This document shows, piece by piece, positions 23,981-33,900 of a DNA stretch of 58,631 nt (the stretch's first letter is position 1; each line of letters begins with the position of its first letter). The translations under genes were made by a program, and so were the position numbers. The notes under the pieces were generated by a model. That model saw nothing but the letters and a program-made list of their open reading frames with translations. It searched no databases and was not told the DNA's origin. Origin of the DNA: Micromonospora sp. CP22 (GTDB lineage Bacteria; Actinomycetota; Actinomycetes; Mycobacteriales; Micromonosporaceae); assembly GCF_009712475.1 (NCBI RefSeq), contig NZ_VCJO01000022.1, forward strand, positions 1 to 58,631, in the 5' to 3' direction.

Positions 23981-24025
23981 CCCGAATGCCCCTCTGTCCG
24001 ATGTCGACCCGTAGCGGGTGAACTG

Positions 24026-24364
24026 CTACTTGTCGTCGCCGCCGAACAGTGTCTTGACCATCTCGTCGGTGTCGACGGTGCCCTCGACCGCACCCTTGAC
24101 GGTGGGCCCCAGCACCTCGACCAGCGGCACCAGATCCGCGAGCAGGTCGAGGACCTGCTGCGCCGGCTGATCGCCACCGAGGTAGTTCTTGTTGAACTCG
24201 TTGCCCGGCTCGTCGTCACCCCAGGGCTTGCCGCCGTTGAGGGTGTTGATGGCCGCCCCGACATTGCTCCAGGCCGAAGCGAGTTGCGCACCGGCCGCGC
24301 CGAGTTCGTTGGCGCCCTCCAGGGCAGCGTCGGGCTTGACGAAGGTGTCGCGCAGTTCGCTCAC
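24026..24364 (-). CDS. WXG100-like type VII partner protein
   Basis: A 112-residue helical protein. Helix 1 (residues 10-45, ANELGAAGAQLASAWSNVG), a turn with KPWGDDEPGNEF and helix 2 (AQQVLDLLADLVPLVEVLG) give the hairpin of Esx-like proteins, with W-G in an extended loop. Genes of this form regularly sit between a YbaB-like gene and a CpnT-type toxin in actinobacteria, and the product probably pairs with the export domain of the toxin as a chaperone or co-substrate. Its ATG overlaps the stop of the YbaB-like gene (ATGA, 24361-24364), and the toxin starts 45 bases downstream. Confidence 0.8.
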   Translation of the reverse strand: MSELRDTFVKPDAALEGANELGAAGAQLASAWSNVGAAINTLNGGKPWGDDEPGNEFNKNYLGGDQPAQQVLDLLADLVPLVEVLGPTVKGAVEGTVDTDEMVKTLFGGDDK

Positions 24365-24753
24365 CGCTTCTCCTCCCCGGGTAGATCGCTGTCCAACTGA
24401 CGGAAGATGCCGTCCAGGTCATGATCGATGTAGGCCTGGAACTGACTGTCCGGTACGAACGGTCGAACCAGCTTCTCGACCTCAGCCATGGCCTTCTCGG
24501 TAGCCCGCCGGATCGTCTCGGTGACCGTGGCGGAAAGCTCCTTCGAGTTGGGCCGGCGGTAGATGCGCGGATCGAACTCGACCTTCGTCACGTGACCACG
24601 AGGACCGACCGTCACAGTGACCAGGCCGTCATCGGAGGTGACGGTCGCCTTCACCGTCTTGAGTTGCTGTTGCAGGTCACCAACGCCGGAACGCATCCGC
24701 TCGAACTGCGCCATCAGTTCGTCGGCACGGGCGCGCAGCGCCTGTACGTCCAT
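24361..24753 (-). CDS. YbaB/EbfC-like protein of the toxin operon
   Basis: A 130-residue protein with the YbaB fold: a long N-terminal helix (ADELMAQFERMRSGVGDLQQ), strands VTVTVGPRGHVTKVEFDP and a C-terminal helix (ATVTETIRRATEKAMAEVEK). The classical family binds DNA or nucleoids. The versions in type VII loci are of unknown role and may act as chaperones for the adjacent substrates. The ATG at 24753 has GGGAGGAA about 8 bases upstream; the longer frame to 25002 is shadow. First gene of the operon YbaB - WXG100-like - giant toxin - SUKH - SUKH. Confidence 0.85.
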   Translation of the reverse strand: MDVQALRARADELMAQFERMRSGVGDLQQQLKTVKATVTSDDGLVTVTVGPRGHVTKVEFDPRIYRRPNSKELSATVTETIRRATEKAMAEVEKLVRPFVPDSQFQAYIDHDLDGIFRQLDSDLPGEEKR

Positions 24754-24811
24754 GGCGTGTTCCTCCCCGCGCAGGTCCCATCCGCCGCCCACGCCCGGGC
24801 GTGACAACCCG

Positions 24812-24817
24812 ACCATA
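24812..24817 (-). promoter_or_regulatory. candidate -10 of the toxin operon
   Basis: TATGGT on the minus strand, 58 bases upstream of the YbaB-like ATG. The same hexamer on the same strand lies 55 bases upstream of EccB (28577-28582). It fits TANNNT. I see no clear -35. Confidence 0.35.
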
Positions 24818-24905
24818 CTGAATGGGCGCGACATCGGCGTCCCCTGGTCCGGCGAGCAGCCGCCGCTAGGATTCAGCGGGGCCGGTTGACGGGAGGCGTG
24901 CAGAC

Positions 24906-26204
24906 ATGTTCCGGGACCGTCCGGTGACGACGTTCGTGCTGCTGGGGGCGCTTCTTTCTCCGGTGTTGGCGATTCCGGTGGCGAGCCCGGCAGCAGCCGC
25001 ACCGGCGATTTGCAACAATCCGAGCGATCCGGGAGAGATCAACACCGAGACGCCCTGGCATCTACGGTGGCTCGCTCCGCAGCGCGTGTGGCCGTTCAGC
25101 ACCGGAGCGGGAGTACGCGTCGCGGTCATCGACTCCGGCACCGACAGCAACCACCCCCAACTGACGGGTCGGGTGACCACCGGCTTCGACGTCCTGCACG
25201 GCGCACCCGGCGGCGACGTGGACTGCGTGTCCCACGGCACGGCAGTGGCCAGCATCATCGCCGCCCGCCGGCAGGACGGGGTGGGTTTCCACGGCCTGGC
25301 ACCGGATGTGACGATCGTGCCGATCCGGGTCAGTGAACGTAACGCCAACGACGGCCCGGGCGCCGGCGGCGACACCGTCACCGGAGCTCGTTTCGCCCAG
25401 GCCATCCGGCGAGCCGTCGACGACGGCGCAGACGTCATCAACATGTCGGTGACGCTCTACCGACCGGACCAGGACGTGGAGCAGGCCATCCGCTACGCGG
25501 TGGAGAAGGACGTCGTGTTGGTCGCCGCCGCCGGCAACCAACACCAGGACGGTGCCCGCCCCGATCCGGTGCCCTATCCGGCGGCCTACGACGGCGTGAT
25601 CGGCGTCGGTGCCATCGACCAGTACGGTGCCCGCATCCGACAGTCCCAGGTCGGCCCGTACGTGGACATCAGCGCCCCGGGTGGCGCCGTGGTGGCCGCG
25701 ACCCGGCTGATCGGCCACAACACCTACGACGGGACCAGCTTCGCCGCCCCGATGGTGAGTGCGACTGCCGCGCTGATCCGGGCAGCGGAGCCCAACCTCT
25801 CCGCTCGGGCGGTCACCAAACGGATCCTGGCCACCGCCGACCCGGCCCGGGGTGACGCCTACCGGGGCTACGGCAGCGGGGTGGTCAACCCGTACCGGGC
25901 GGTCACCGAACGGTTGACGACGGGAAGTCCCGTGGCGCAGCCTCCGCTGCCCGACGTGCCGCACGACGCTGCGGCGCAGGCACGCGCCGAGCGTTGGGCG
26001 CTGTTCGGCCGACTGGCCCTCTGGATCGGGCTGGCGCTGGCCGCGATCGCGGTCGCCGTCGCGGCGCTGGCCGCGCTGCTGCCGCGTGGTCGCCGCGCGC
26101 GGTGGCGACCCACCCGCCCGGCGGCACCGCCCCCGGCCGAGCCCGAGATCGACGAACCCGAGGAGATCTTCTTCCGGGTACCGAGCTCGACACCGCGCGG
26201 CTGA
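24906..26204 (+). CDS. mycP: type VII mycosin protease 1
   Basis: A 432-residue subtilisin (S8). Signal peptide at 1-37 ending in ASPAAAAPA. The triad is Asp 76 in VAVIDSGTD, His 110 in CVSHGTAVASI and Ser 278 in YDGTSFAAPMVSA. A membrane anchor follows at about 365-390 (LWIGLALAAIAVAVAALAAL) with a short cytosolic tail. This is the standard mycosin layout; mycosins stabilise the ESX membrane complex and cleave Esp-type substrates outside the membrane. It is divergent from the toxin operon and convergent with the esx pair, with a hairpin between. A second mycosin lies at 37563. Confidence 0.93.
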   Translation: MFRDRPVTTFVLLGALLSPVLAIPVASPAAAAPAICNNPSDPGEINTETPWHLRWLAPQRVWPFSTGAGVRVAVIDSGTDSNHPQLTGRVTTGFDVLHGAPGGDVDCVSHGTAVASIIAARRQDGVGFHGLAPDVTIVPIRVSERNANDGPGAGGDTVTGARFAQAIRRAVDDGADVINMSVTLYRPDQDVEQAIRYAVEKDVVLVAAAGNQHQDGARPDPVPYPAAYDGVIGVGAIDQYGARIRQSQVGPYVDISAPGGAVVAATRLIGHNTYDGTSFAAPMVSATAALIRAAEPNLSARAVTKRILATADPARGDAYRGYGSGVVNPYRAVTERLTTGSPVAQPPLPDVPHDAAAQARAERWALFGRLALWIGLALAAIAVAVAALAALLPRGRRARWRPTRPAAPPPAEPEIDEPEEIFFRVPSSTPRG

Positions 26205-26256
26205 CAGCGGCGTCGACGCCGAGCGGACCGTCACCGCTGCCTGCGGCGAAAACGGC

Positions 26257-26284
26257 GATGGCCCGGCGCAGGGGCCGGGCCATC
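26257..26284. terminator. bidirectional hairpin terminator
   Basis: Perfect 11-bp inverted repeat, GATGGCCCGGC (26257-26267) and GCCGGGCCATC (26274-26284), with a 6-base loop. It lies between the converging mycP and esx genes, so it can serve both. Confidence 0.8.
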
Positions 26285-26302
26285 ACTACTGCGGGTCTCG
26301 GT

Positions 26303-26593
26303 TCAGCCGCCGAACTTCGCGCGGTTCGCCGCCTCGCGGGCCTGCATCTTCGCGGCCGACTCACGCAGCGCCTTCTCGATCCGACCGAGCAGGTCGCGAA
26401 GGTCGTTGGCGGCCGACTCCCACTCGCTCTGCCGCTGGAAGTACGCCTCCCGGGCGTCACCATCCCAGGTGGCCAGCAGCGGCGCGATGCCGGACTTGAG
26501 CCCGTCCAGCTCTCCGGTCATGTTCCGGACCGCTCCGCTGCAGCTGTCCGCTGCGGCGTTCAGCCCGGCGAAGTTGTACCGAATCTCCGTCAT
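26303..26593 (-). CDS. WXG100 family protein (EsxA/B-like), second of pair
   Basis: A 96-residue helical hairpin: helix 1 (AGLNAAADSCSGAVRNMTGEL), the WDG turn in LLATWDGDAREAY and helix 2 (QRQSEWESAANDLRDLLGRI). It also carries the YFQRQ region typical of family members. WXG100 proteins are secreted as dimers by type VII machines. It lies 14 bases after the partner gene at 26608-26937, with GGGGGAGAG before its ATG. The pair is presumably the heterodimeric core substrate of this system. Confidence 0.9.
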   Translation of the reverse strand: MTEIRYNFAGLNAAADSCSGAVRNMTGELDGLKSGIAPLLATWDGDAREAYFQRQSEWESAANDLRDLLGRIEKALRESAAKMQAREAANRAKFGG

Positions 26594-26607
26594 GAGTCTC
26601 TCCCCCG

Positions 26608-26937
26608 TCAGAGCTTCAGCGCCGCGGTGATCTGGCCGGCGGTGGCACCCGCGCTGTCCATGTCGGCCCGGATCTCCTCGTCGCTGACGTCGTAGTCCTT
26701 ACCGGCGGACCCGACCGCCTCGGCGATCGCCCGAAGCGCGACGTTGAGTCGGGCCATGTCCTGGTCGAACCGCTCACGGACCTGGTGGAAGGAACCGGCA
26801 CCAGCGCCCTTCCACTGGTCGTACAGCGGCGCGAGCTGGTCCATCAGCGAGTTGAGGTTGCCGGTGAGCCGATCGGCGACGGCATCGACGTCACCCTCGG
26901 TCTTCAGCATCAAGCCGGTGTCGGTGTTCATCGACAT
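26608..26937 (-). CDS. WXG100 family protein (EsxA/B-like), first of pair
   Basis: A 109-residue protein with helix 1 (VDAVADRLTGNLNSLMDQL), a WKG turn in LYDQWKGAGAGSFHQ and helix 2 (RERFDQDMARLNVALRAIAEAV), ending in DYDVSDEEI-type acidic residues. The C-terminal part holds a Y-x-x-x-[DE] element (YDVSDE) like the export signal of one partner in each Esx pair. I start it at the ATG at 26937 (MSMNTDT) because GGGGGTGAC lies just upstream. Confidence 0.9.
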   Translation of the reverse strand: MSMNTDTGLMLKTEGDVDAVADRLTGNLNSLMDQLAPLYDQWKGAGAGSFHQVRERFDQDMARLNVALRAIAEAVGSAGKDYDVSDEEIRADMDSAGATAGQITAALKL

Positions 26938-27093
26938 GGCGGAAGTCACCCCCGTCCTCAATTGATCGCCCCGTCTCGCCGGGGCGTCCTGTCAGTCGGT
27001 GCTCGCGCACCATCGTCATACGAACGGTAGCGGGTCGTGTCCAGCGCGCGCTAGACCGCCACCTGCTCCGCCTCTCCATTGTGGCTGGTCAGG

Positions 27094-28521
27094 TCACTCC
27101 GGGTCGAGCGCGAGTTTCGCCGTCGTCGGGTCGAGCACCGGCCCGGCGGGCAGCCGGACCACGAGGCTGGCGGGCAGCCGTACCGGCTGCACACCCGAGT
27201 AGCCGAGGATCGCGGGCACACCCTCGGAGGCCAGGGGGTAGCGATGCCCCAGGTCGGTGACCAGATTGAGGGTGCCCGACTCCTGGTCCGGGGAGGAGAC
27301 CGCCGCGACGAGGACGCCGTGCCCCGGCTCGATGACGACCCGGTCGGCGAGCGGGATGCCGTCACCGGTCTGCTCACCGGTGCGTACCGGTTCACGCACC
27401 GGTTGGACCTGCGCGTCGAGCAGCAGCGTCGGTTCGTCCGCTCCCGGCTGGTAGGCCGCGCAGATCGCCGGTTGGTCGCCGGTCAACCTGGCGATGTCCG
27501 GCCGCTGCTCCGGCGCGCGATGCCGGCCCTGGGCCGGCGCGGACGCCTTGGGCGCGGCGGCGGCGGCACCGGCGGCGAGTTCGATCGGGTGGGGCCTGGC
27601 CTCGCCCGGGTACGCCGACTGCGTCTCCCCGTCGGCCATCACCACGTCCGCCTCAAGCGGGGTGATCGGCACCAGCCTCGACCGTTCGGCGAGGTAGTAC
27701 TGGCGGCTACCGCCCTGGCTCTCCACCACGAAGACCTGGCCGACGCGGGCGTCCGGCAACGCGCTCGAAGGCGTGCCCCGGTCGGCGACCCGGCGGGGAG
27801 CGATCGGTTCTCCGGCGGGCAGCGCGTTCAGCCACGCCCCACCGACCTCCACCACCGGCTCGGCGCTCATGGTGAGCCCTTCCAGCACGATCTTCTCGTT
27901 GCGGATCTCGTACCGATGGTCGCGCCAGATCAGGTGCAACCGCTCGGTCTTGCGGTCCCGCACCAGCAGCCCGCTGTCGCCCGGTTCCCGGCCGCCGTCG
28001 GGCGGCCGCCCGACGGTGAGCACGGTGGTGGCGACGACACCACCGGCCGCATTGCGAGCCGGCTGGGTGCAGAGCGTCCACGGCCCGTCCAGGATGCGGT
28101 TGGCGGGAGGCAACGCGTCCGGGGCGAACGGAATGCCGATCCGTGGGCCACGCGGGGTGCCCACCAGCGAGTTCCGGGAAACCGAGACGGTCGGGGCCGC
28201 CGTTTCCATGGCCAGCAGGGCGGACGCGTAGTTGAGCACCGGGTGCAGCCGGCCCTCCCGGTAGAGGTAGCGGGTGCCGGTCTCCTTCTCCAGGATGACC
28301 GCACCCCCCTCTTTCCACTTCGTCGCGCCACCGGGACGCAACAGGCCGTACACGCCCACCGCGGCCAGGCAGAGGACGGCCACCATGACGCTGGCGAAGC
28401 CGGCACCGCCCAGTCGGCGGAACGGCGCTGCCTCCGGGTCAGGCTCACGTGCCACCAACGCGGAGGTCATCCGCTGGACGAAGAACTGGTACGACTGAAC
28501 CTGGTCCCGCCGCGACGGCAT
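27094..28521 (-). CDS. eccB: type VII secretion membrane protein EccB
   Basis: A 475-residue EccB. The cytosolic N terminus starts with the family hallmark RRDQVQSYQFFVQRM. One membrane segment at about 42-62 (GFASVMVAVLCLAAVGVYGL) is followed by GGAVILEKETGTRYLYREGRLHPVLNYASAL, also a hallmark. The long repeat-built periplasmic part ends in a Pro/Leu-rich tail. EccB sits at the periplasmic side of the ESX core complex. The gene lies upstream of the esx pair on the same strand and is divergent from the immunity gene at 28663. Confidence 0.93.
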   Translation of the reverse strand: MPSRRDQVQSYQFFVQRMTSALVAREPDPEAAPFRRLGGAGFASVMVAVLCLAAVGVYGLLRPGGATKWKEGGAVILEKETGTRYLYREGRLHPVLNYASALLAMETAAPTVSVSRNSLVGTPRGPRIGIPFAPDALPPANRILDGPWTLCTQPARNAAGGVVATTVLTVGRPPDGGREPGDSGLLVRDRKTERLHLIWRDHRYEIRNEKIVLEGLTMSAEPVVEVGGAWLNALPAGEPIAPRRVADRGTPSSALPDARVGQVFVVESQGGSRQYYLAERSRLVPITPLEADVVMADGETQSAYPGEARPHPIELAAGAAAAAPKASAPAQGRHRAPEQRPDIARLTGDQPAICAAYQPGADEPTLLLDAQVQPVREPVRTGEQTGDGIPLADRVVIEPGHGVLVAAVSSPDQESGTLNLVTDLGHRYPLASEGVPAILGYSGVQPVRLPASLVVRLPAGPVLDPTTAKLALDPE

Positions 28522-28571
28522 GGCACCCCTCCCCTGGCGTACGCCGGCACGGTCACGAACTCGGGACCGCG

Positions 28572-28588
28572 GTGCCTACCATAGGCAC
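28572..28588. promoter_or_regulatory. palindrome holding back-to-back -10 elements
   Basis: GTGCCTACCATAGGCAC, with 7-base arms and a 3-base centre. It contains TACCAT on the plus strand and TATGGT on the minus strand, each fitting TANNNT, midway between the divergent eccB and the gene at 28663. It could be a bidirectional promoter, an operator, or both. Confidence 0.4.
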
Positions 28589-28662
28589 GGCGTCGAGCCG
28601 CCCGGTGTCCGCATCCGGCGTTGGCCGGCGGAGCCGACGACCGCAGCCCGAGGAGTCCTTCG

Positions 28663-29403
28663 ATGATCAGCCGCGACGAGGCCCTCGCCATCGCCCGCGA
28701 ATGGGCCGACGAGCGTCAAACCCCTTTCGACGTGACCCTGTTCGAGTTCGACCTCGGCTACGTTGCCTGTCTCGTCGAACCGGTCGCCGCGGCGACCGAT
28801 GGTCCGCCCATGCCACCCCCTGCCACCGGGTACCCCCGAGCCGTCATCGACCGGGAAAGCGGCGAGGTCTCCCAGTGGCCGTCGCTGCCGTGGCAGACCA
28901 TCGCCGAGCGGTACACGCAGCGCCGAGCCGCCGAGGGACGCTTCCCGCCCGACGTCCGGCACGTGCTGGAGCAGGCCGGCTGGTTTCCCGGCCGCGATTT
29001 CAGCGCAGCGGTCGACCACTGGATGGTCCGCTTCGCCGACGAACTGGCCGGGCTGGAATGCCCACCGGTGGTACGCGCCGCACTGGTGGAATTCGGCGGC
29101 TTGCGACTGCCCCAATTCGGTCGGAGCGGCCGACCGGGCGGCGGCTTCATGAGCTTTATCCACCCCACCCGAGGTGGTGTCGTTACGGACGCGGCCCGCG
29201 ATTTCGCCGAGGAGTTCGACAACCCGGTCTTTCCCCTTGGCAACAACGAGGACGGGCCGTCCGAACTTGTCGCCGACGCGCAGGGCCGCGTCTTCATGCT
29301 CCACTGGGCAGATTACTTCTTCGTCGGCCCGGACATCGACTCCGCCATCGGCAAGCTGATCCGCGGGGGCCCCATGCCCGAGGCCCACGACCGCGACTGG
29401 TAG
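28663..29403 (+). CDS. Imm35-like/SUKH-3 fusion immunity protein
   Basis: A 246-residue two-domain protein. Residues 1-95 (SRDEALAIAREWADER, LFEFDLGYVACLV, PRAVIDRESGEVSQWPSL, ERYTQRRAAEG) resemble the nested Imm35-like ORFs of the giant toxin. Residues about 100-240 are a SUKH-3 domain (FPPDVRHVLEQAGWFPGRDF, ALVEFGGLRLP, VADAQGRVFMLHWADYFFVG, IDSAIGKLIRG). Both are immunity folds. ATG at 28663 with AGGAG upstream. It lies alone between eccB and eccD, convergent with eccD and with 8 bases between stops. Its toxin partner is not obvious; it may protect against a related strain's toxin or a Tox-PL (inference). Confidence 0.82.
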   Translation: MISRDEALAIAREWADERQTPFDVTLFEFDLGYVACLVEPVAAATDGPPMPPPATGYPRAVIDRESGEVSQWPSLPWQTIAERYTQRRAAEGRFPPDVRHVLEQAGWFPGRDFSAAVDHWMVRFADELAGLECPPVVRAALVEFGGLRLPQFGRSGRPGGGFMSFIHPTRGGVVTDAARDFAEEFDNPVFPLGNNEDGPSELVADAQGRVFMLHWADYFFVGPDIDSAIGKLIRGGPMPEAHDRDW

Positions 29404-29411
29404 GAACTCCG

Positions 29412-30800
29412 TCAGCCGTTGATCGCGCGCATGAAGGCGTACAGGCCGAGCACACTGCACGCGACCGGCACCACGGCCAACTGGAGCAGGATGTCGAACA
29501 TGTCACCCAGCCGGGCCAGTCGGGGCGACGGGGGACGACGGCTGTAGGCGAGCCCGGCCGCTGCCGACAGCCCGGCCGCGACCAGCGCCACCGGCAACAC
29601 GGCCAGCACCCGGGCACCGGTCGACGCGTCGGTCGCTCCGACGAGGGGCAGCAGACCCAGGCCCACCAGCCCGACGGCGAGCATCGGCACCCGGTGCCGG
29701 ACCGTCGACACCAGTCGGGCCCGCAGCAGGTAGCCCAGCGAGATGATGCCGGCGAGCAGCAGCGCGGAGAGCGTGCCGGTCGCGGTGAGCACGATCAGGC
29801 CGGCGATGGTGACCACGAACGCCCCGAACACCATGCCGGTGAAGACCTCGTCAGCCCGCGCGGTGGCCTGGTAGACCACTTCCCGTTTCGGCTGCGGCTC
29901 GTCCCGCAGCAGGTCGGCAGCGGTACGCGGCAACGCCGGCATCGGCATCTTCCCGAGGCGTACGGAGAGCAGCGGCATCGCCGGCAGCAGCAACACCACC
30001 GCACCGACCACGATCGCGCTGCCCTGTGCGGCGTCCATGGAGCCGAGGGTGATCAGGCCACCGACCATGCCCCAGAAGCCGACGAAGACCGCGGCCACGA
30101 AGACCCGCGTGGCGTCGCCCACACCGAGCAGCCCCAGCAGGCCGAAGAGCAGCAGCACGGCGGAGCCGAGCAGCACATGCGGGGCACCGAGCGCCCAGAC
30201 CGACTCGCCTGCCCCGATCACCAGCACGCCGCCGACGAAGGCATAGGGCAGGCCGGCTGCGGCGACGACCGCACCGGCGAGGGAGTCGGCCATCGCCCGG
30301 GACAGCACGATCCCGCAGACCAGCAGCAGAACGGCCGCACCGAGCGCGACCGCGCCACCGAACCAACCGGGCTGCTCGGAGGTCACGATTACGACAAGAC
30401 CGAGCAGGAGCAGCACACCGGCCACGATCAGGCCGGTGAGCCGGGTCGCGAACGGGCTCCAGGCCACCCCGCGCCGCCGGGCACCGTCGGCGACGGCCTC
30501 CATCAGATCGTCGTACGCCAGCTCCGGCCACTCGGTGCGCCTCGGCACCAGGTGCAGCGTCTCGCCGTCGCGGACGTTCTGCGCGGCCAGCGTACGGGTC
30601 AGATCGATGGTGCTGCCGTCGCTGCGCCGCAGCATCCAGCCACCGTGACCGGTGCCGTCCGAGGGTTCCTCGTCGGCCTGCCGCAGCACGGCGGGCAGCA
30701 GCCCGACGAGGGGCAGGTGCTCCGGCAGGGCAAGGTCCAACCGTCGGTTGGGAGCGACGACTGCGATGCGCGCGAGTCCGGTTCCGGCCTGGGTGACCAC
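29412..30800 (-). CDS. eccD: type VII secretion integral membrane protein EccD
   Basis: A 462-residue protein. Residues 1-90 form the ubiquitin-like cytosolic domain (ARIAVVAPNRRLDLALPEHL, DGETLHLVPR). About eleven membrane helices follow, from LTGLIVAGVLLLLGLVVIV to the C terminus. EccD lines the ESX channel. I choose the GTG at 30800 (VVTQAG), with GAGGGG upstream, rather than the TTG at 30857, because the extension carries a rare TTA leucine codon. It is divergent from eccC. Confidence 0.92.
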   Translation of the reverse strand: MVTQAGTGLARIAVVAPNRRLDLALPEHLPLVGLLPAVLRQADEEPSDGTGHGGWMLRRSDGSTIDLTRTLAAQNVRDGETLHLVPRRTEWPELAYDDLMEAVADGARRRGVAWSPFATRLTGLIVAGVLLLLGLVVIVTSEQPGWFGGAVALGAAVLLLVCGIVLSRAMADSLAGAVVAAAGLPYAFVGGVLVIGAGESVWALGAPHVLLGSAVLLLFGLLGLLGVGDATRVFVAAVFVGFWGMVGGLITLGSMDAAQGSAIVVGAVVLLLPAMPLLSVRLGKMPMPALPRTAADLLRDEPQPKREVVYQATARADEVFTGMVFGAFVVTIAGLIVLTATGTLSALLLAGIISLGYLLRARLVSTVRHRVPMLAVGLVGLGLLPLVGATDASTGARVLAVLPVALVAAGLSAAAGLAYSRRPPSPRLARLGDMFDILLQLAVVPVACSVLGLYAFMRAING

Positions 30801-30941
30801 TAACGACCCCTCGGTACGAGGAGCGGGCCGAAGGCCCGCGGCTGTCCTGACGGGCAAAGGCTACCTACCATGTGCCGGTGACGCGGGGGGCGGTTCACCG
30901 CGGCGCGCCCAGACCGAGGAGAGGCAACGGAGGTCTGTCAC

Positions 30942-33900
30942 GTGAGCACGGTGGTCGTCAAGCGACCCGCCCGCCAGCCGGAGCCGGAGTACCCCTCCGG
31001 CGAGGTGCTGCTGGATGCCCCGCCCGAGGTGCCCGCACCGAGCGGCAAGGCGTGGGGGCAGATGCTGATGCTGCTGCCGATGCTCGCCGGTTCCTTCGCC
31101 ATGGCCCTGATGTTCGCGGGCCGGGGCGGGTCGACCCTCGGTTATGTCACCGGCGGGCTCTTCGGACTCTCGGCCATCGGGATGCTCGGGTCGCAGCTGG
31201 CCAACAACTCCGGCGGGCCGAGCAAGCAGGAGATGTTGCAGAAGCGCCGGGAGTACATGACGCACCTGTCCCGCCAGCGGCGGCGCGTCCTCAAGACGGT
31301 CCGCAAGCAGCGGGAGGCCGCTTTCTACCGGCACCCTGATCCGGATGTCCTGTGGTCCCTGCCGCTGGGGCCGAGGCTGTGGGAACGCCGCCGCGGCGAC
31401 GCGGATTTCGCCACCGTACGGATCGGCCTGGGGCCGCAGGAGTTGGCGACGCCGTTGGTGCCGCCGCCAGCCACATCGTTGGAGAAGCTGGAACCGATGT
31501 GCGCGCTCGCGCTGCGTCGGTTTCTCACCACCTACGGCGAGGTGCCGGACCTGCCGGTGACCATGGCGCTGAACGGATTCGCCCGGGTGCACCTACGTGG
31601 CGACACGGACGCGGCCCGGGGCATGGTCCGGGCGGTGCTCGCCCAGGCCGTCGCGTTCCACGCGCCGGACGACATGCTCGTCGCCATCTGCGTGGCACCG
31701 GATCGGCGGGCCGACTGGGAGTGGACGAAGTGGCTGCCGCACGCCCTGCACCCGTCGCGCACCGACGCGCTCGGCCAGTTGCGCCTGGTCTCGCCCTCGG
31801 TGACCGGCCTGGAGGCGATGCTCGACGACGTGCTGGCCAGCCGGCCACGCTTCAACGCCAGCGGTGGTTCGCCGCAGGTCCCCGGGCCGCACGTGCTGGT
31901 GGTCATCGACGGTGGCGACACCGCGGGCTCGGATCACCTGATGACCGAGGGCGGTGTGGAGGGCGTGACCCTGCTCGACCTCTCCACACCGGCACCGCGC
32001 CTGCTCGATCGGGCGCGCCTGGTGTTGGAGGTGTCGGCGGACCGTCAGTTGCACAGCGTCACCGTGGACGGCCCGGCGGAGATCGGCCGGGCGGACGACT
32101 GCCGGGTTGTCGAGCTTGAGGCGTTGGCCATGCAGTTGGCCCCGCTACGCCTCTCCGCCGCTTCCCGAGGCGGCGGCGACACTCCCCTGACCACCGAGTT
32201 GGGCCTGGCTGACCTGCTCGACATCGGCGACCCGTACGAGTTCGACGTGGATCGGGCGTGGCAGCCGCGTCCCAACCGCGACAAGCTGCGGGTGCCGATC
32301 GGGGTGGGTGCCGACGGTGGGCCGGTGGAGTTGGACCTCAAGGAGTCCGCCCAGGACGGTATGGGTCCGCACGGCCTGCTCATCGGCGCGACCGGTTCCG
32401 GTAAGTCCGAGCTGCTGCGCACCCTGGTGCTGGCGTTGGCGGCCACACACTCGTCGGAGAGCCTCAACTTCGTGCTCGTCGACTTCAAGGGTGGTGCGAC
32501 CTTCACCCGGCTGGACGGTCTGCCGCACACCAGCGCGGTGATCACCAACCTCGCCGACGAACTGCCCCTGGTGGACCGGATGACCGACTCCATCAACGGT
32601 GAGTTGGTCCGCCGGCAGGAGTTGCTCCGCGCGGCCGGCAACTACGCCTCGCAGCGTGACTACGAGAAGGCGCGGGCGGCGGGCGCGCCGCTGGCTCCGC
32701 TGCCGAGCCTGCTCATCATCTGTGACGAGTTCTCCGAGCTGCTGACCGCGAAGCCCGACTTCATCGACATGTTCGTGCAGATCGGCCGGGTCGGCCGGTC
32801 GCTCGGCGTACACCTGCTGCTGGCCTCGCAGCGGTTGGAGGAGGGGCGGCTGCGGGGCCTGGACACCCATCTGTCGTACCGGATCGGTCTGCGAACCTTC
32901 TCCGCGATGGAGTCCCGGGTGGTGCTGGGGGCCACCGACGCGTACGAGTTGCCCCGGTCGCCGGGCCACGGCTACCTGCGGTTCGGCACCGAGCCGTTGG
33001 TCCGGTTCAAGGCCGCGTACGTCTCCGGCACCTATCGCAGCAAGACCGCGGCGGCGGTGGCGGCCGGCGACGGTGAGGACCGGGTCCGCGAGTACACCAC
33101 CAGCTACGTCGCGCCGCCGGTCACCCGTACGCCGAAGGAGGAGGTCGCACCGGAGCCGACCGACGGGGTCGGCGAGAGTGTGCTGGACATCCTCGTCGGT
33201 CGGCTCGCCGGTCGGGGCAAGCCCGCGCACCAGGTGTGGCTTCCTCCACTGGCCGAGCCGCCGACACTGGATCAGTTGCTGCCACCGATGACCGCCGATC
33301 CGGCCCGGGGCATCACCGTCGCGCACGCCGGTCTGCTCGGCGAGTTGCAGGTGGCGGTCGGCATCGTCGACAAGCCCTTCGAGCAGCGACGCGACGTGCT
33401 CTGGTTCGACCTGGCCGGTTCGGCCGGCCACGCGGTCATCGTCGGCGGCCCGCAGAGCGGCAAGAGCACCCTGCTGCGTACGGTCGTCACCTCGCTGGCG
33501 CTGACCCACACCCCACGGGAGGCCCAGGTCTACTGCCTCGACCTGGGCAGCAGCGCGCTGTCGTCGTTGCGCGACCTGCCGCACGTCGGTTCGGTGGCGA
33601 CCCGTCTCGACGCCGGTTTGGTGCGGCGCACCATCGCCGAGTTGCAACTGCTGATGGGGGAACGGGAGCGGCGGTTCGCCGAACGCGGCGTGGACTCGAT
33701 GGCGGAGTACCGGCGGGCGCGGCGGCACGGCCAGCACGACGACGACCCGTTCGGCGACGTGTTCCTGGTCATCGACGGTTGGGCGACGCTGCGGGCGGAG
33801 TTCGAGGACCTGGAACCGACGATCAACGACATCGCCAACCGTGGGTTGTCCTTCGGCATCCACCTGATCGTGACCGCGAGTCGCTGGATGGACCTGCGGC

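Noticed and set aside
22500..22870. Gly/Thr-rich repeated units resembling a repeat array
   Set aside because: Protein-level low complexity in the toxin linker; unit length varies and there are no spacers, so neither CRISPR nor a DNA-level tandem array.
21414..23228. 604-codon plus-strand frame opposite the Gly/Pro-rich linker
   Set aside because: Low-complexity Val/Pro/Ala translation caused by the repetitive linker on the other strand.
28449..30803. 784-codon plus-strand frame over the immunity gene and eccD
   Set aside because: It is out of frame with the clear immunity gene at 28663 and antisense to eccD; the translation is His/Arg/Gln-rich without any motif.
32145..33863. 572-codon minus-strand frame opposite eccC
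   Set aside because: Antisense register of an unmistakable FtsK/SpoIIIE ATPase; no features of its own.
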